DNA of 64,000 nucleotides, taken from Botryosphaeria dothidea. Taxonomy: Eukaryota > Ascomycota > Dothideomycetes > Botryosphaeriales > Botryosphaeriaceae. Below, one piece after another: positions 32,643-43,958 of this stretch. A program made the translations under genes and the position numbers. Position 1 is the stretch's first letter; every line of letters begins with the position of its first letter. The stretch covers positions 434,001-498,000 of the forward strand of contig WWBZ02000011.1 in NCBI GenBank assembly GCA_011503125.2. Reading direction: 5' to 3'. Below the pieces are notes generated by a model, which was given only the letters and a program-made list of their open reading frames with translations, did not search any database and had not been told where the DNA came from.

Positions 32643-34530
32643 TTAGTGGCTGTGGCCGCCATTGCCGTGGTTGTGAGGAGACGATTCCCGCGTTCCCTCG
32701 GTGGACTTGGGAGGGCAGCACTGGGTGCTGTCACCGCAGGCATCTCCGCATGCAAGCAGACAGGTCTCGGGCTCACTGCGGAGACTGCCGGTCTTGCTTG
32801 CCTGCTTGCTAAGCTTCTTGCTCAGGGTGCTATTCCTGGAGTTCGGATCGCCGTCGCAGGAGCTGTTGTCGCTGTGGTCGGATGCGGCGTGGTTGTGCTC
32901 TTCATTAAGGCAGAACTCTGGCTGGATGGTCGAAGAGTGAATGCCGTATGCGTGCAGGCATCTCCTAATTGCGCGAGCGAGCTCCATGTAGCGTGCCGAA
33001 CCTTGACCCTTGAAGTCATAGTCCACTTGCACGTGGAGAGAAGCAACCAATTTGGTATCACTGAGCTGCCAGACATGAAGGTGGTGGCAGCTCAAGATTC
33101 CAGGGAGGTTGACGATATCGCTCTCAATATCCTCAACGTTGATGCTAGCGGGAGCGGCCTGGAGAAGAATGCGGGAAGCGGCCTTGCAAAGAGGGATGGC
33201 GGAGCAGAGAATGATGACGGTGATGATCAGCGAAATCAGAGGATCAGAGTAGAAACGCCAAGAGTAGTCAGTGAGCCAGATGATCAGAGCCGAAGCGATG
33301 ACACCAATGTTGCCTAGAGCATCACCCATGACGTGGAGGAAGACTCCGCGCATGTTCAGATCACCGTGGGAATGACCATGACCGTGGCCGCCGCTCTGTC
33401 CGGGTTCGTTCGGCTGGTTGTGCCTGTGACCGCCATGCCAATCCTGCGAATGGCTATGTCCGTAGGAGTAGCCAGACTTACGCCTGTCCGAAGTCTTGTT
33501 GGCGTTCTTCTGGAGCAAAGGCGAGTTCTCGGTAGGCACGGAATTGCCCGCATTCCCATTCTCATCAGTATCGCTGTCCGAAGCAGACTCAGAATCCACA
33601 GAATCTAGACGTGCGGCGTTTATTATCTCGTTCCTGAAAGAAGCCGGGTGAATGGGCAGATCTCCAAACCCACCATATCCTCCCCTCGACCTAGACCGGC
33701 TATGGCGACGGATTTGGCGACTTGTGCTGGAAGATGGCCTGGTAGTAGATTCGCTGGCGTTGTCACCGACCTCGGTGGAGTCCTTCGAAGAGCGCTTCAT
33801 GCCTTGGCTTGAGGGCCAGTTGCCAATCCTGCTTTGAGGCAAAATGTCCGCCACATTGCCACTCTCATCCGCGACAGCACCAACCTCGTGGTCTGCATGG
33901 CTGTGACCCTCCTCAGCAGCGCCGAGCTCATCGTGACCGTGTGAGTGACCGTGTCCGCCATGACTATGTCCGTGATCGTGGAAAAGGAACAGACCGAGGA
34001 TGTTGGAAGCGAGGCCGAAGCATCCGACGATAAGAACAAGCTTGGGGTTACCGACTTCCTGAGGTTCGACAAAACGCTGGATGGCCTCAAGAAAGATGGA
34101 CAGACACAGAGCGACGAGGAAGACACCGTTGATCAATGCACCGAGAGTTTCGGCACGTTGAAACTGTGCCGCAGTTAGAGCTTTGCGCTTCGCTGAGGGA
34201 AAGTAAATAGCTTACACCGTAGGTAAAGAGACGCGAGTGGTCCTTCGCATTGGCAGCCCGTACAGCCCACAAACCGACGCAAAGAGAGAGGACATCGTTC
34301 AGCTACATTTGACGTCAGTCAGATGGAATTGCGCCACATAGGGCAAGATCACCAACCATGTGGAAGGAGTCGGCCACCAGAGCAAGGGAGTGGACGGAAT
34401 AGCCTGAGTATGGTTAACATGCGACAGCAGCGATGGCGATGCGCTGCTTACCAACTACCAGCTCCAGCAAGAAAAAGGCGCTGTCAATGACCAAAAGTAT
34501 GAGGATGCGAGTGGTCTTTGAGAGACCCAT
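32643..34530 (-). CDS. Vacuolar/ER zinc transporter, CDF family (ZRC1/COT1-like)
   Basis: A cation diffusion facilitator that exchanges cytosolic zinc for protons, normally at the vacuole or ER membrane. Four exons (34530-34452, 34403-34357, 34302-34216, 34163-32643) splice in phase to 577 aa. The N-terminus MGLSKTTRILILLVIDSAFF and the helix II metal site HSLALVADSFHMLNDVLSL (HxxxD-type with the second Asp) are completed by splicing. Between helices IV and V is a very long His-rich loop (HDHGHSHGGHGHSHGHD and a second HGHGHSHGD cluster) with a Ser/Arg-rich linker. Helix V carries HVMGDALGNIGV. The C-terminal domain has HHLHVWQLSD. The tail is Cys- and His-rich (CGDACGDSTQCC, HNHGNGGHSH), which may bind extra metal. 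Confidence 0.93.
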
Positions 34531-36193
34531 GCTGGGCGAAGATACGCGTGCTCGGCGCGTGGAGGCAAAGGAATCAGAGCTGGCAGTGCAGGTGCAGCGA
34601 TGAGCTGCGTGGTGGTGTTGAGCGGCGTCAAGATGCGGCGGAAGGAATGTTAGGAAGGGCGGCGGTTGAGTTTGGCAGGTGGCATGGGTGAGATGGCAGT
34701 AGAAGTGGAGGAAATCTGGCGGGCATTCGCATTAATGACTATCGATAGCGCGGGCACAAACATGCGAAACCGGCCGGAGTCTGAGCCAACGCATTGCCTC
34801 ACAACGCCGCCCGCAGCTCGCCGCCTGCGGATCGCTGATTTCACGTGCCAGCCCACCCCCTGCTCGTGGGACGGTACAGCCAAAATGCGCCCTAGAACGC
34901 GCAAAACAGCACCGTTCCGTGCCATTTTCTGTCCATCTCTGACAGCCACGTCTCACCAAATTCCAATTTTGGGCTGCAAATCCTAACTATCGAGCACACG
35001 ACGCCGCAAGGACCAAGGGGTAATAGGAGGGAACTCCGAACTCCGTAGCCCATCAACGACCGATCCAAAACTCAAAATCCTGCCGCCGGGACGCCGCCAC
35101 GAACAAAGAGCGCTACTAAGACGTTCCAGAACTAAGAAACAGCAGTTGTTCGGCAGCATCCCCCTGTCAATGTGTTTTGTCTACCAGCCAGCAGTGGACG
35201 ACTGTGCGGTGTGGTCGGAATCTCGGGTGGTATTGGTGCTCAACAACTCCGAATTGCAGCCCAGCCAGTCGGATGCGAAACGGCGTCCGCGACCATCCAA
35301 GATGATAAAGAGCGGGGAACTCCGCAGCAGTTCGCTCTCGAAAACTGCCGGATCAGCATCCCTAGAACACGTAATCCTGGCCTTGGTCCCGCAGTCGGGA
35401 TATCCTGGGCTACGAGTGACACCGTGTCCACCATCTCCATGTTGCACTGTCCTTGCGCCTGCTTTTCCTACAACTTGCCCTGGGAATAAACAGATCTTCG
35501 TCGCGTGTGGAATGTTCTCATACGTTGCGCCTCCTTGAAACTGAGCTGCAAGTTTTGCAATGTCTTACAGGACAATAATGGATATTCTCGCAGGTACAGG
35601 CTGCACGTCACGATAAACGAACTCCGTGTTTACGACACATCGGAGTTCCGAATACCTGCCGACGACGCTGATGAAGCTGGAGGGAATTGCAGAATTTTCC
35701 ACGCCAAAATTGGTTTGAGCTGCGACTGCTCGCCACTGAATTACAAACGCTATTGGAGCTGCTGATGATGCAATACAATTTCTTGAGGCGACACAAGGAG
35801 CATATGAGGTGACCTAACCAATTGACTTACTGTGTTCTGGGCTGTGCGATTCTACCAAGTTTGCTTCACCAACCTGTTCCCCGCATTTCCCCGATAGTCT
35901 TTGTGGAGTAAACTGCGGACTGCCAGGTGCAGTTCCTCTGCCTGGAAAATTGCAGTGCTGGATGAAGCTCCGTGGCTCCGTATAATTTGAAAATTTATTA
36001 GATATACGACGAGCCTGCAGCTTTCCGAAGATCGGAAGGCGGGATGCTCCCGAAAAGGTTGGTGCATGGTGATGCGCTTTAACCCCGCGCTTAGCCCCGA
36101 CTCAGCTCTCAGCCCTGTCAAACGTCATCCCCACTCAACACCAGAATCTCACCGCGACCCTACCGAACCACAAAACACGCCGACCATGCGACG
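34531..36193. other. Intergenic region, 1.7 kb
   Basis: It contains the CDF promoter at its left end and the promoter of the next plus-strand gene at its right end. Open frames here overlap each other on both strands and have no consistent protein character. Confidence 0.45.
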
Positions 36194-37393
36194 ATGCCCG
36201 CCACCATCTCCGACAGAGTCCTCTGGCTCAGCATAGGCGCCGGCATCTACGCGCTGACCCGCGCCGTCAGCTACGGCCTGCACCACGTCTACAACCTGAC
36301 CGAAGTCGAGCCCGCGCCCGACTCTCCGCGCGCCGTCGCACAAGGCACCGAAGATGGTAAACCATCACCCCGCTCCCTCATCCCTCATCCTTTTGCACCA
36401 CCGTCGCGCTGACCAGGCACGGCTACAGACATCCCGCTCCCGAGCCTGCAGGTCCTCGCGACGCAGCACCCCAACCTCGAGATCCGCAAGGCCGCGACCT
36501 CGATCGTGACGACGCGCGTCCTCAACGACCCGACCACCATCCGGCGCATCCTCGCCGACTACAAGAGGCCCGACGGCGCGCCCGACCAGCGCGCCGCCCG
36601 CAACGCCATCCAGCTGATCCGCAGCATCAACGGCGTCGATCTCGAGGACTGGGAAGAAGACCACAACGAAGACGACATCGCGGCCGTCGAAGTCGGCTTC
36701 GACGCAACGGGCCGCGGCGGTGGTGGTGGCCGCACGCACTCGACCTCGGCCATGCGCCGCGAGATGGCGAGCCGGTACTGGGCCGTCGAGCACGTCCGCG
36801 ACGGCGACGACTGGACCGACGGGTCGGACGACAACAGCCACGCGGACGACACGTCGATCGAGGACAATAACAACGAGGACGACGATGACCAGGACCGCAC
36901 CATCACGGTCGATGGCGCGCAGCTGGCGAGCAGCGAGACGAACGCGTCCGCGGGCTCGCAGCCGTCCCGGCGCGCCGGCGAATTCGAGGCCCTGGTCGAG
37001 GCGGACGTCTCCGCGCTTTTTGAGGATCTAGGCCGTTCTGCGGCCTCTATGGACGGTATCGAGGCTGCTTATGGAACCGCCAATGCTAGTTCTAGTAGCA
37101 GCAGAGCCCGCGAGAATGGGGAGATTACGACGGTCTGGGATCGTCAACGTCCTCAGGAGAACAGGCGTGCTCACGGGCTGAGGGAGAGGCGGCGCGGAGA
37201 CACCAGCCATGTTGTCGATAGCGTGCCGAGGCCGCACGGCCGAAGGCATTTGAGAGCGAGGAGTAGTCGAGAGAGTGAAGAAGAAGTGGCTAGGCGTCGC
37301 GTCAGGCGTGAGGCCGTGGTTGTGAATGATGGAGATAGGCCGATCAGCCAGGACGACATCATCCAGAGACCACTGCAGCGAAGGTCTTATTGA
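36194..37393 (+). CDS. Conserved fungal membrane-anchored protein of unknown function
   Basis: A 379-aa protein in two exons (36194-36356 and 36417-37393; intron with GTAAAC donor and ACCAG acceptor). A hydrophobic N-terminal segment (VLWLSIGAGIYALTRAV) probably anchors it. A helical region follows (PSLQVLATQHPNLEIRKAA, TTIRRILADYK, AARNAIQLIRS) with a layout that resembles a short armadillo-type helical segment. The second half is disordered, acidic and then Arg-rich (SESEEEVARRR-type). I cannot name the family with confidence. The GC-rich coding sequence and conserved splice phase support a real gene. Confidence 0.75.
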
Positions 37394-37653
37394 GCGTGGG
37401 ATGGGAAGTGTAACATATCATTACCATTCATTGGGAAAGGCATGGGCGTTATTGGGAGGAAAGGGGAGTTTAAGAGAACGGGTATGGGCATGTGACGGCT
37501 GATCATGGCATGACGGAATTCATGATCCAGATGGCAACAATTCATGGGTGAATTAAGATATTCACGAAAAGTCGGATTTAGGTATAGTAAAATTAGTCAT
37601 GCTGGGCATCTCTCCCAGCAAAGTCTTATTCGAAGAGATCACACCGATCTCGC

Positions 37654-38742
37654 TTATCCCACACGCCCTGAAATCCCCGCCAAAGCTCCCCACAACCTCA
37701 CCATCCAACACATAACCAACACATCCCGCACCCTCCTCTCCGGCACCGCCTTCGCGCCTCCTTCCTCCAGCCTCAGCCTCTCCGCCATCACCTTCGCACC
37801 CGCCTCCAACCGCAACCGTCTCACCACCGGCTCTTCCCCTACTCCTCCCTCCTCGCTCCCCACCGCGCAAACAATCCCCTGCCCATCCACCCACTCGACC
37901 ACCCCTCTCCCACACCCCTTCCCTTTCCACACCCAAAACTTCCTACCCCCACCCCCCCTCGCCTTGAATAGCACCTCCCTCACCCACTCATCCTTGGAAT
38001 GGTACCCGTACTTCTGGATGCGCGCATCGTGCGCAGGATCCAGCGCGTCAAACTGCTCGTTGCGCACATGGTGGTGAAACGACGTCGTCCTCGCCACGGC
38101 GGAGGAGGCGAGCGGCGACGGGGCGACGGTGATGTAGCTGCGCAGCGAGGAGGCGCGGTGGCCGCGGATCTTGAGGGCGTTGGTGGGGTGGAGGGTTGCG
38201 GTGTAGCAGGTCATGTCGGCATCGTAGGGGATGGTCGTGACGGTGCTGGCAGGTTGGGGGAGCGGGGATGAGGAAGGGGGTGCGGTGGTGGTGCGTGTGA
38301 GGGGGTGGACGGTGGGCTGGGCTGAGGGCACGGAAGACGTGGATTGGCGGTGGGCGGCGCGGCGGGTCTCGGTGGGCAGGAGGCGGCGGAGGCGGAGTTT
38401 GTGGGGGCGGCCGGTCGTGGTGGGGGTGAGCTTGATTTGATATTGCGGGAGGTTGGAGTTGGAGGCGTAGATGAGGTCGTTGTCGAGGTGGAAGTCGCGG
38501 GCAAGTGGGTCGAAGGTGTTGTAGTCTGGAGGCGGAGAAAGGGAACGGCCTATTGTTGGTTTAGATGGATGGGGAATGCTGATAACAGTCGTGGAGCATG
38601 GAACTGGTGGGGAATAAGGTGGTGCGGGATTGTGTTTGGTTGTGTATTCTGGCGATGCTCGAGTAACGCCTTCTTCCTGTAGATTTTCTACAGAGCCTTG
38701 TCCGAGGAGAAGGAGAGGATCAGAACGGAGTGACGACGTCAT
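37654..38742 (-). CDS. Hypothetical fungal protein, 362 aa
   Basis: A single-exon gene starting at the ATG at 38742. The N-terminus is Pro/Ser-rich and disordered. From about residue 70 a beta-rich pattern appears (DFHLDNDLIYASNSNLPQYQ, GRPHKLRLRRLLP, ADMTCYTATLHPTNALKIRG) and continues through KYGYHSKDEWVREVLFKARG and GRKFWVWKGKGCGRGVVEW to the C-terminus. Alternation of short strands and Trp/Gly turns recalls tubby/LURP-like folds, but this is only an impression. Open reading for 1 kb against many antisense stops supports coding. Confidence 0.7.
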   Translation of the reverse strand: MTSSLRSDPLLLLGQGSVENLQEEGVTRASPEYTTKHNPAPPYSPPVPCSTTVISIPHPSKPTIGRSLSPPPDYNTFDPLARDFHLDNDLIYASNSNLPQYQIKLTPTTTGRPHKLRLRRLLPTETRRAAHRQSTSSVPSAQPTVHPLTRTTTAPPSSSPLPQPASTVTTIPYDADMTCYTATLHPTNALKIRGHRASSLRSYITVAPSPLASSAVARTTSFHHHVRNEQFDALDPAHDARIQKYGYHSKDEWVREVLFKARGGGGRKFWVWKGKGCGRGVVEWVDGQGIVCAVGSEEGGVGEEPVVRRLRLEAGAKVMAERLRLEEGGAKAVPERRVRDVLVMCWMVRLWGALAGISGRVG

Positions 38743-39890
38743 TCTGTCGACTCTGAATGGGCAGTTCGAGATGGAAAGGAATGCCTAATGGAGAAAGTAA
38801 CAATCCGGGAGCAGTATGTGGCAACTAGAGCGGCAGTGTGTGCTTTTGCGGCTGGAAAGCTTACACAAAGCATGCATGTGCTTGAGGTCATCGTAAAAGA
38901 AATGGTGTGAGTGCCCCGCATCCTGGGATCCAATCAACACCCCGGATCTTTCAGCGCCACACGGTTGGGTTGAAGGTCCAACGGCAAAGCATGAGAGCTA
39001 TACCAAGACGGTAGCCTTGGCTAGAGGTACCCTGAATGCGCGTAGTTTTCCAAATTTATGCCCATCTCCGAAGTTGAACGCCACCGAGTTGATGCTCGAG
39101 AATTCGGAACAAATCACTGGATCTTGTCAGTGGGGTTTTGACTTTGCGATGTTGGTTCGAGAGTCGATTCACGATCAAGAACTAGGTTTTCTGACCATCG
39201 GTATGTGACAGCAATTAGGTCGACTCTGATTTCATAATGACGATGGCAAAAGCACGATATCGAAGGAGTTGAAGGCGAGAAGAACCAGGGCCGGCTGAAC
39301 CAGATGGCCGGACCTCGATCTCGGTTAGATATCATAAGCACGTGTCCAGGGATGGAGATAGACGTTGGGCTGGAGGCGGCGAATATTTTGGAGAGGGTGG
39401 ATCGGATTCGCCGAGCATTTGATGGGTGGTGGTTGATCCGCGGCGATCGACACATGGGGCGTCCGCTCACGCGTCAGCATGCGATCGAGCTCTGACGACG
39501 GCATCGAATGGGCGACCATGTGGTTGATGGTGGATGCACGAATGGGAGGCGGATGAGGCGCAACAGGGGCGAAGCATTGGCTGCAGATTCCATCAGAGGG
39601 TCTCGCCCTCGCAACAGTCGACAGGTGACGCGCAGCGGCAAAAACGCGCGACGCTGCATCAAGCAACCAGCTGCGCGCCAAGCACGCCGCCATGACGTCG
39701 CGCGCGGTCCAGCCCATTGGCGCCTTCCCTGCTCCGATCCTCCATTCATCATCACTGTCCCGTCACTCGCCGCCCCAAGCTTGATCTTCTCCAGCCTCCT
39801 CCTCTGTTGTCTTTCCCACCTTTCGCTCGACAATTTCTCCAGGCCACCCGTGGACAAGCTCAATCGTGCGCCGAATTCCTTCCCGCTGCC
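38743..39890. other. Divergent intergenic region
   Basis: A 1.1-kb region between the hypothetical protein and the DUF2417 gene, including both promoters. Overlapping open frames on both strands near 39.5-39.9 kb look like GC-rich leader, not genes. Confidence 0.45.
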
Positions 39891-41573
39891 ATGACCCTCT
39901 GGGGATCCTCCAAGTCGGACGACGCCAATGGCGACGGTTCCGCAACTCCGCGTCGCAGCGACGACGGGCCTCAGAGAAGATCGTACGAAGAGCGCGAGCC
40001 CGACGAGCGCACCCGTCTTCTGCACCATCCTCCTCCGCCCAATTCCGACGGTTATCTGGATCCCGATGACCCTGCCGTAAGTCATGAGCTGCGTACCGTT
40101 TGCAGCCCAAGCTAAAGATTGCAGGTTTCTCCCTACAACCTATGGAGCGTGCGATTTACGCGTTATCTCACTGTGCTCTTCCTCATAGTTTCTTTCCTGT
40201 GGTGGGTCCTGCTTCTGGTCTCCATCTTCGTTTCTCCTCCCGGCATGCACTCGCGCGGCTCCGGATTCTTCGACTTCTCCTTCACAACTCTGACAGTGGG
40301 TAACCTCCTCGTTGCCCTGCTGTTCTTCTCCGCACCCTCGCGCGCCATGAGGATATGTGCCGGCATCGTCTCTGTCATGCTCCTCATCGACATGATCATC
40401 ATACTCGCTGTTCCCCGCGTCCGCCTCGAGGAAGGCTGGGTTGGCATTGCCTCGGTCGTCTGGGCGGTCATCATAGCTGCTTGGTGTGTTGTGGCTGACC
40501 GTATTGTGGCATGGGGCAAAGCCGAGGAGGAGGAACGTCTGACCGGCCGATCCGAGACTCGGAGAACATTGAAAGAATGGGTGGCCGTGCTGATCTCAAC
40601 CATCATCCTGGCCGTTTACGTGATCATTACCATCCTCCTTACCGCCACCCTGACTCTCCGTTCGCGGGATTCAACCTTGGGAATGTTCGGTGAACGGTAC
40701 CTTGTCGACGGCGACAAGTATCAGGTTCACCTTGCTTGCGTGGGCAATGTTTCGTACGCAGAGGGCAAGAAGGAGCCGACTGTCATTCTCGAGGCGGGAG
40801 AGCAACCTTCGGAATATGACTTCGAGCATTGGGCCTGGAACGCCATGCAAAACGGAACTATTAGCCGCTACTGCTATTGGGATCGCCCGGGCTACGCTTG
40901 GTCGGACAACGCTCCTTCGCCGCACTCGGCAGGAATGTCCGCCGACGCTCTTTCTGAAGCTTTGGCTCGTGCTGGCGAAGAAGGACCCTGGATTCTTGTA
41001 TCTGCAGGCATTGGCAGTGTGACGAGTCGTATCTTCTCTTCGAGACATCTACGTGATGTGGTCGGGATTATGATGGTCGACCCCATGCACGAAGACTTGC
41101 TGCACAGGCTGTCATCTCCAGGCCGCGGATTCTTGCTCTGGGCCTGGGGCGTTATTTCTCCTTTGGGGATTGAACGTCTTGGTGGAGCCATTTTCAAGGG
41201 ACGAACCCGTGAGGATCGTGTGTACGGCCGCAATGCCTACCAGAACGGCAAATTCATCAAAGCGCAGCTACAGGAGAACCTGGTGGCGGATTCCCTCACC
41301 AAGAACGAACTCGTCAGCAGCCGTACGATCCAGGAACGGAATACGCCTGTGGTGGTTGTTAGCTCTGGCATCCAGACGAGAAAGGACAGCGAGTGGGAGA
41401 GGAAACAGAGGGATTTGACGCACTTGACGGATAATCTCGTGGAATGGACGGTTGTGAACAAGGCACCTCATCAGGTTTGGCAAACTTATGAGGGAAGACA
41501 GGCCATGGAGAAGAGTCTCGAGAAGCTGGTTGATGCGGCCGCCGAGTATGACATGCCATGGCGGAGGTACTGA
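39891..41573 (+). CDS. DUF2417 integral membrane protein with alpha/beta-hydrolase domain
   Basis: A fungal integral membrane protein, often annotated as mitochondrial, of 544 aa in two exons (39891-40076 and 40125-41573; GTAAGT donor, TTGCAG acceptor). The N-terminus is a hydrophilic acidic region with DERTRLLHH. Five to six membrane helices follow (TVLFLIVSFLWWVLLLVSIF, LLVALLFF, ISTIILAVYVIITILL). The C-terminal half is a degenerate alpha/beta hydrolase: YCYWDRPGYAWSDN resembles the oxyanion-side motif, and WILVSAGIGSVTSR stands where the nucleophile elbow is expected but lacks a clear GxSxG, so catalysis is doubtful. A VVDPM-type Asp region (MMVDPMHED) follows. Its cellular role is not established. 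Confidence 0.88.
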
Positions 41574-42402
41574 TGGTGGGGGATCGTACACCATTGATGA
41601 AAAGGCAAAGAGCGAAGGACAGACAACATTGTGGATGTGGTATTAGGTACAGGTACCCAGGCATACATTTGGATGATCATTCAGCTTGGAGTTGGGGGAT
41701 TTCTTACGGGCTTTGACGGGAATTTGACTTGTTGCGGTGGGTTTGTTCAGTGGTTTGATTGGTATGATATTTAATACATGAACCTGTGTCCTGCGCAAGA
41801 AGTGTACCGCTTACTACCGACGTGAAAGAGTCTTGTCACCGAGCCGATGGAGCTCGAGCACAGATGCAGGTAGATGAAAGCGGTCTAGAGAGGGTCCTTC
41901 TCCCATCTTCAACATCAAACGTCTTCTGCGGGTGTCAGCATGCACGGCCCCATTTGGGATGGAGAAAGTGGGGTGTCTAGCTCGAAGGAGCTTGGTATCG
42001 ACAGTTGTGCTCACCACCCCGGCCTGCGATTCATGCTCGATGACGTAATGCAGAAGTTACGGTCACGTATCGCCTGCCCCACGTCTTCAACCGCGGGGTG
42101 CGAGCGGGGTCTTGGGACACAAGGCGGTACACACACCTCTCTCTCTCTCACTTGAGCGCGCAGCCACACATCCGAACAGCCCAATCATCCTCGCGTCGTG
42201 AGTTGCGCCCTTGACACGTCCGAAAAGACCATAATTGACCCCGTCGACGAAGAAACCCCCCCCATTCTTGGAAGACTCTCTCACCTGACATTCGTCTTCG
42301 GAACACCTGGTCCAAGAGATCAGACAACTCGAGAAACAAAAGCCAACCAAAACGCGCACATCAAGACCCAGTCAAACACGAGGAACAAGAATTAAAAGAG
42401 CA
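41574..42402. other. Intergenic region with CT microsatellite
   Basis: A 0.83-kb spacer. A short CTCTCTCTC run lies at about 42136-42148, followed by an A-rich leader before the next ATG. No gene is evident. Confidence 0.5.
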
Positions 42403-43095
42403 ATGGCATCCTCCGACCCGACCGCCGCCCGCGCAACCCTCCTCCGCACCAACGCCCACGCCTTCTGCAAAGCCCTGCTCGCCCCGCCGCCGCCCAAAGA
42501 TTTGCTCGCTCGTTTTTTCGTTTCGTCGTCCCCCCCGCGCATCCTCGAGCACGGCCCCCATTGGGCCGCCAAGCGCCTGCCCTTCCTCGGCAAGGCCTTC
42601 GAGGGCGGCGATGCGTGCGCGAAGTACTTCGCGCTGCTGGCGCAGACGCTGAAGATGCAGTTGGACGAGAGCAGCTTTCCGGGCCTGGAGGGGTTCGTGG
42701 TGGATTTGGAGGGGGATGCGTTGGCGGGGAGGGGGAAGGTCGGTGGGGCGGGTGGTGGGAGTGCGGCGGGCGGCGTGAAGGGGTTGTGGGCCGGGGCGAA
42801 GAAGGAAGGCGGGAATGGGTTGTGGAGTCCGGCGGGAAGGAGTAGTGTGGGTGGTGGTTCGTCTTCTTCGGCGGGAGCGGCGGGCAAGGGCGCGGTGACG
42901 GTTGTGGGGAGGGGCACGTTCGAGAGCGTGAAGACGGGGCGGAAGTGGGAGGAGGAGTTTGTGTATGTGCTGAGCGGGTGGGATGGCGAGGGCAAGTTTG
43001 CGAATTGGGAGATTTGGGCGGATCCGCTGAGTGCGTGGTTGGCGGTGCAGGAGGAGGAGGTTGAGGGGTGGGCGAAGGGGGGGTTTGCGAGGTAA
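42403..43095 (+). CDS. NTF2-like (SnoaL-type) fungal protein
   Basis: A 230-aa single-exon protein. The order of segments fits an NTF2-like cone: an N-terminal helix (NAHAFCKALLAPPPPKDLL), a buried-looking FFVSSSPPRILEHGP, helix KYFALLAQTLKM, then after a Gly/Ser-rich insertion (about residues 105-165) the strands VTVVGRGTFESVKTGRKWEE, FVYVLSGWD and ANWEIWADPLSAWLAV. Catalytic residues cannot be assigned. The Gly/Ser insertion is low complexity and strain-variable in such genes. The family call is by fold pattern, not close similarity. Confidence 0.72.
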   Translation: MASSDPTAARATLLRTNAHAFCKALLAPPPPKDLLARFFVSSSPPRILEHGPHWAAKRLPFLGKAFEGGDACAKYFALLAQTLKMQLDESSFPGLEGFVVDLEGDALAGRGKVGGAGGGSAAGGVKGLWAGAKKEGGNGLWSPAGRSSVGGGSSSSAGAAGKGAVTVVGRGTFESVKTGRKWEEEFVYVLSGWDGEGKFANWEIWADPLSAWLAVQEEEVEGWAKGGFAR

Positions 43096-43795
43096 AAGAT
43101 GTGAACCACGAGGTCGGCTAACGAGGAGACCATTTTTAGCGTGATCATGCATGCAGGGTACATGGAAGCATCTGCGCCTGCTATAGACGAATTTTCTTAG
43201 TTCATTGATGACAGATTCGCAGAGCACAAAGATAGGCCTGGATGCGCACCGAAGTGGATCTCTTGTCTGGATATCTTCACCGCCACTTTGAGAGATTCCG
43301 TATTGCCCCCACATGTAGCCTTGTTGATGACACTGGATCGCTTATTCACTCGGCCTGAGCTAGTCCTTCCATACTGCGTAAGAAGAACGGAATTGGCGTC
43401 AGAGAAGCAGACTTTTGTACTGAGCTACTCGTCAAGACCGCAGAAGGTTTGCCCTTGCACAAAAGCTCGTAGTACACGACAGCCTGAAACTCTGCAACTG
43501 GAAACCTTCAAATCAAGAAAGACGCGCGCTTTACTGCTGACGCGCCAAATGCGTTGCTTCCTTCGGACAGCAGCTACACCATTGACAGCTTCCCCCGTGA
43601 CCGCAGCTGCCGGCATTTGCGCGTGGCCCCCCACAGGCATATGATCCTTTCTTCTGTCCATCTCCTATCCATCTGTCGGCCATCATCTTCACTCCACATC
43701 CGCATCTCCATCCATCCAACATCGAGGATTCCACTCACTTATCTATAATATGGATATGAGTGATGAGATAGCCAGTAACGGTGGTGTCGGATCAT
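43096..43795. other. Spacer before the inverted-repeat element
   Basis: No convincing gene. At 43750-43800 an open frame beginning ATGGATATGAGTGATGAG runs into the left inverted repeat. It could be a first exon of the coiled-coil gene, but no clean phase-matched donor is visible. Confidence 0.4.
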
Positions 43796-43941
43796 TGGGT
43801 TGTTTGTATAGGGAGTAAAGTTCATCGTAGATTGGCATGAGCAGGAGGAGGGTAGGTGACCCGGTCCCTCTTATATAGTAGCTATATAACAAATTTTCGG
43901 TGTTGACCCTTGGTTCGATCAGACCCTGTTCCTCCCAACAG
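43796..43941 (+). repeat. Left terminal inverted repeat, 146 bp
   Basis: The outer end is TGGGTTGTTTG and the inner end CCTCCCAACAG. It is the partner of 44489-44634. Part of it recurs, diverged, at 12862-12940. Confidence 0.85.
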
Positions 43942-43958
43942 GTGGAGAGTCTGCAGTT

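Noticed and set aside
43911..43926. tRNA B-box-like GGTTCGATCAGACC in the left inverted repeat
   Set aside because: It is not followed by a cloverleaf and has no matching A box. It is simply part of the repeat, and the right copy reads GGTTCAATC.
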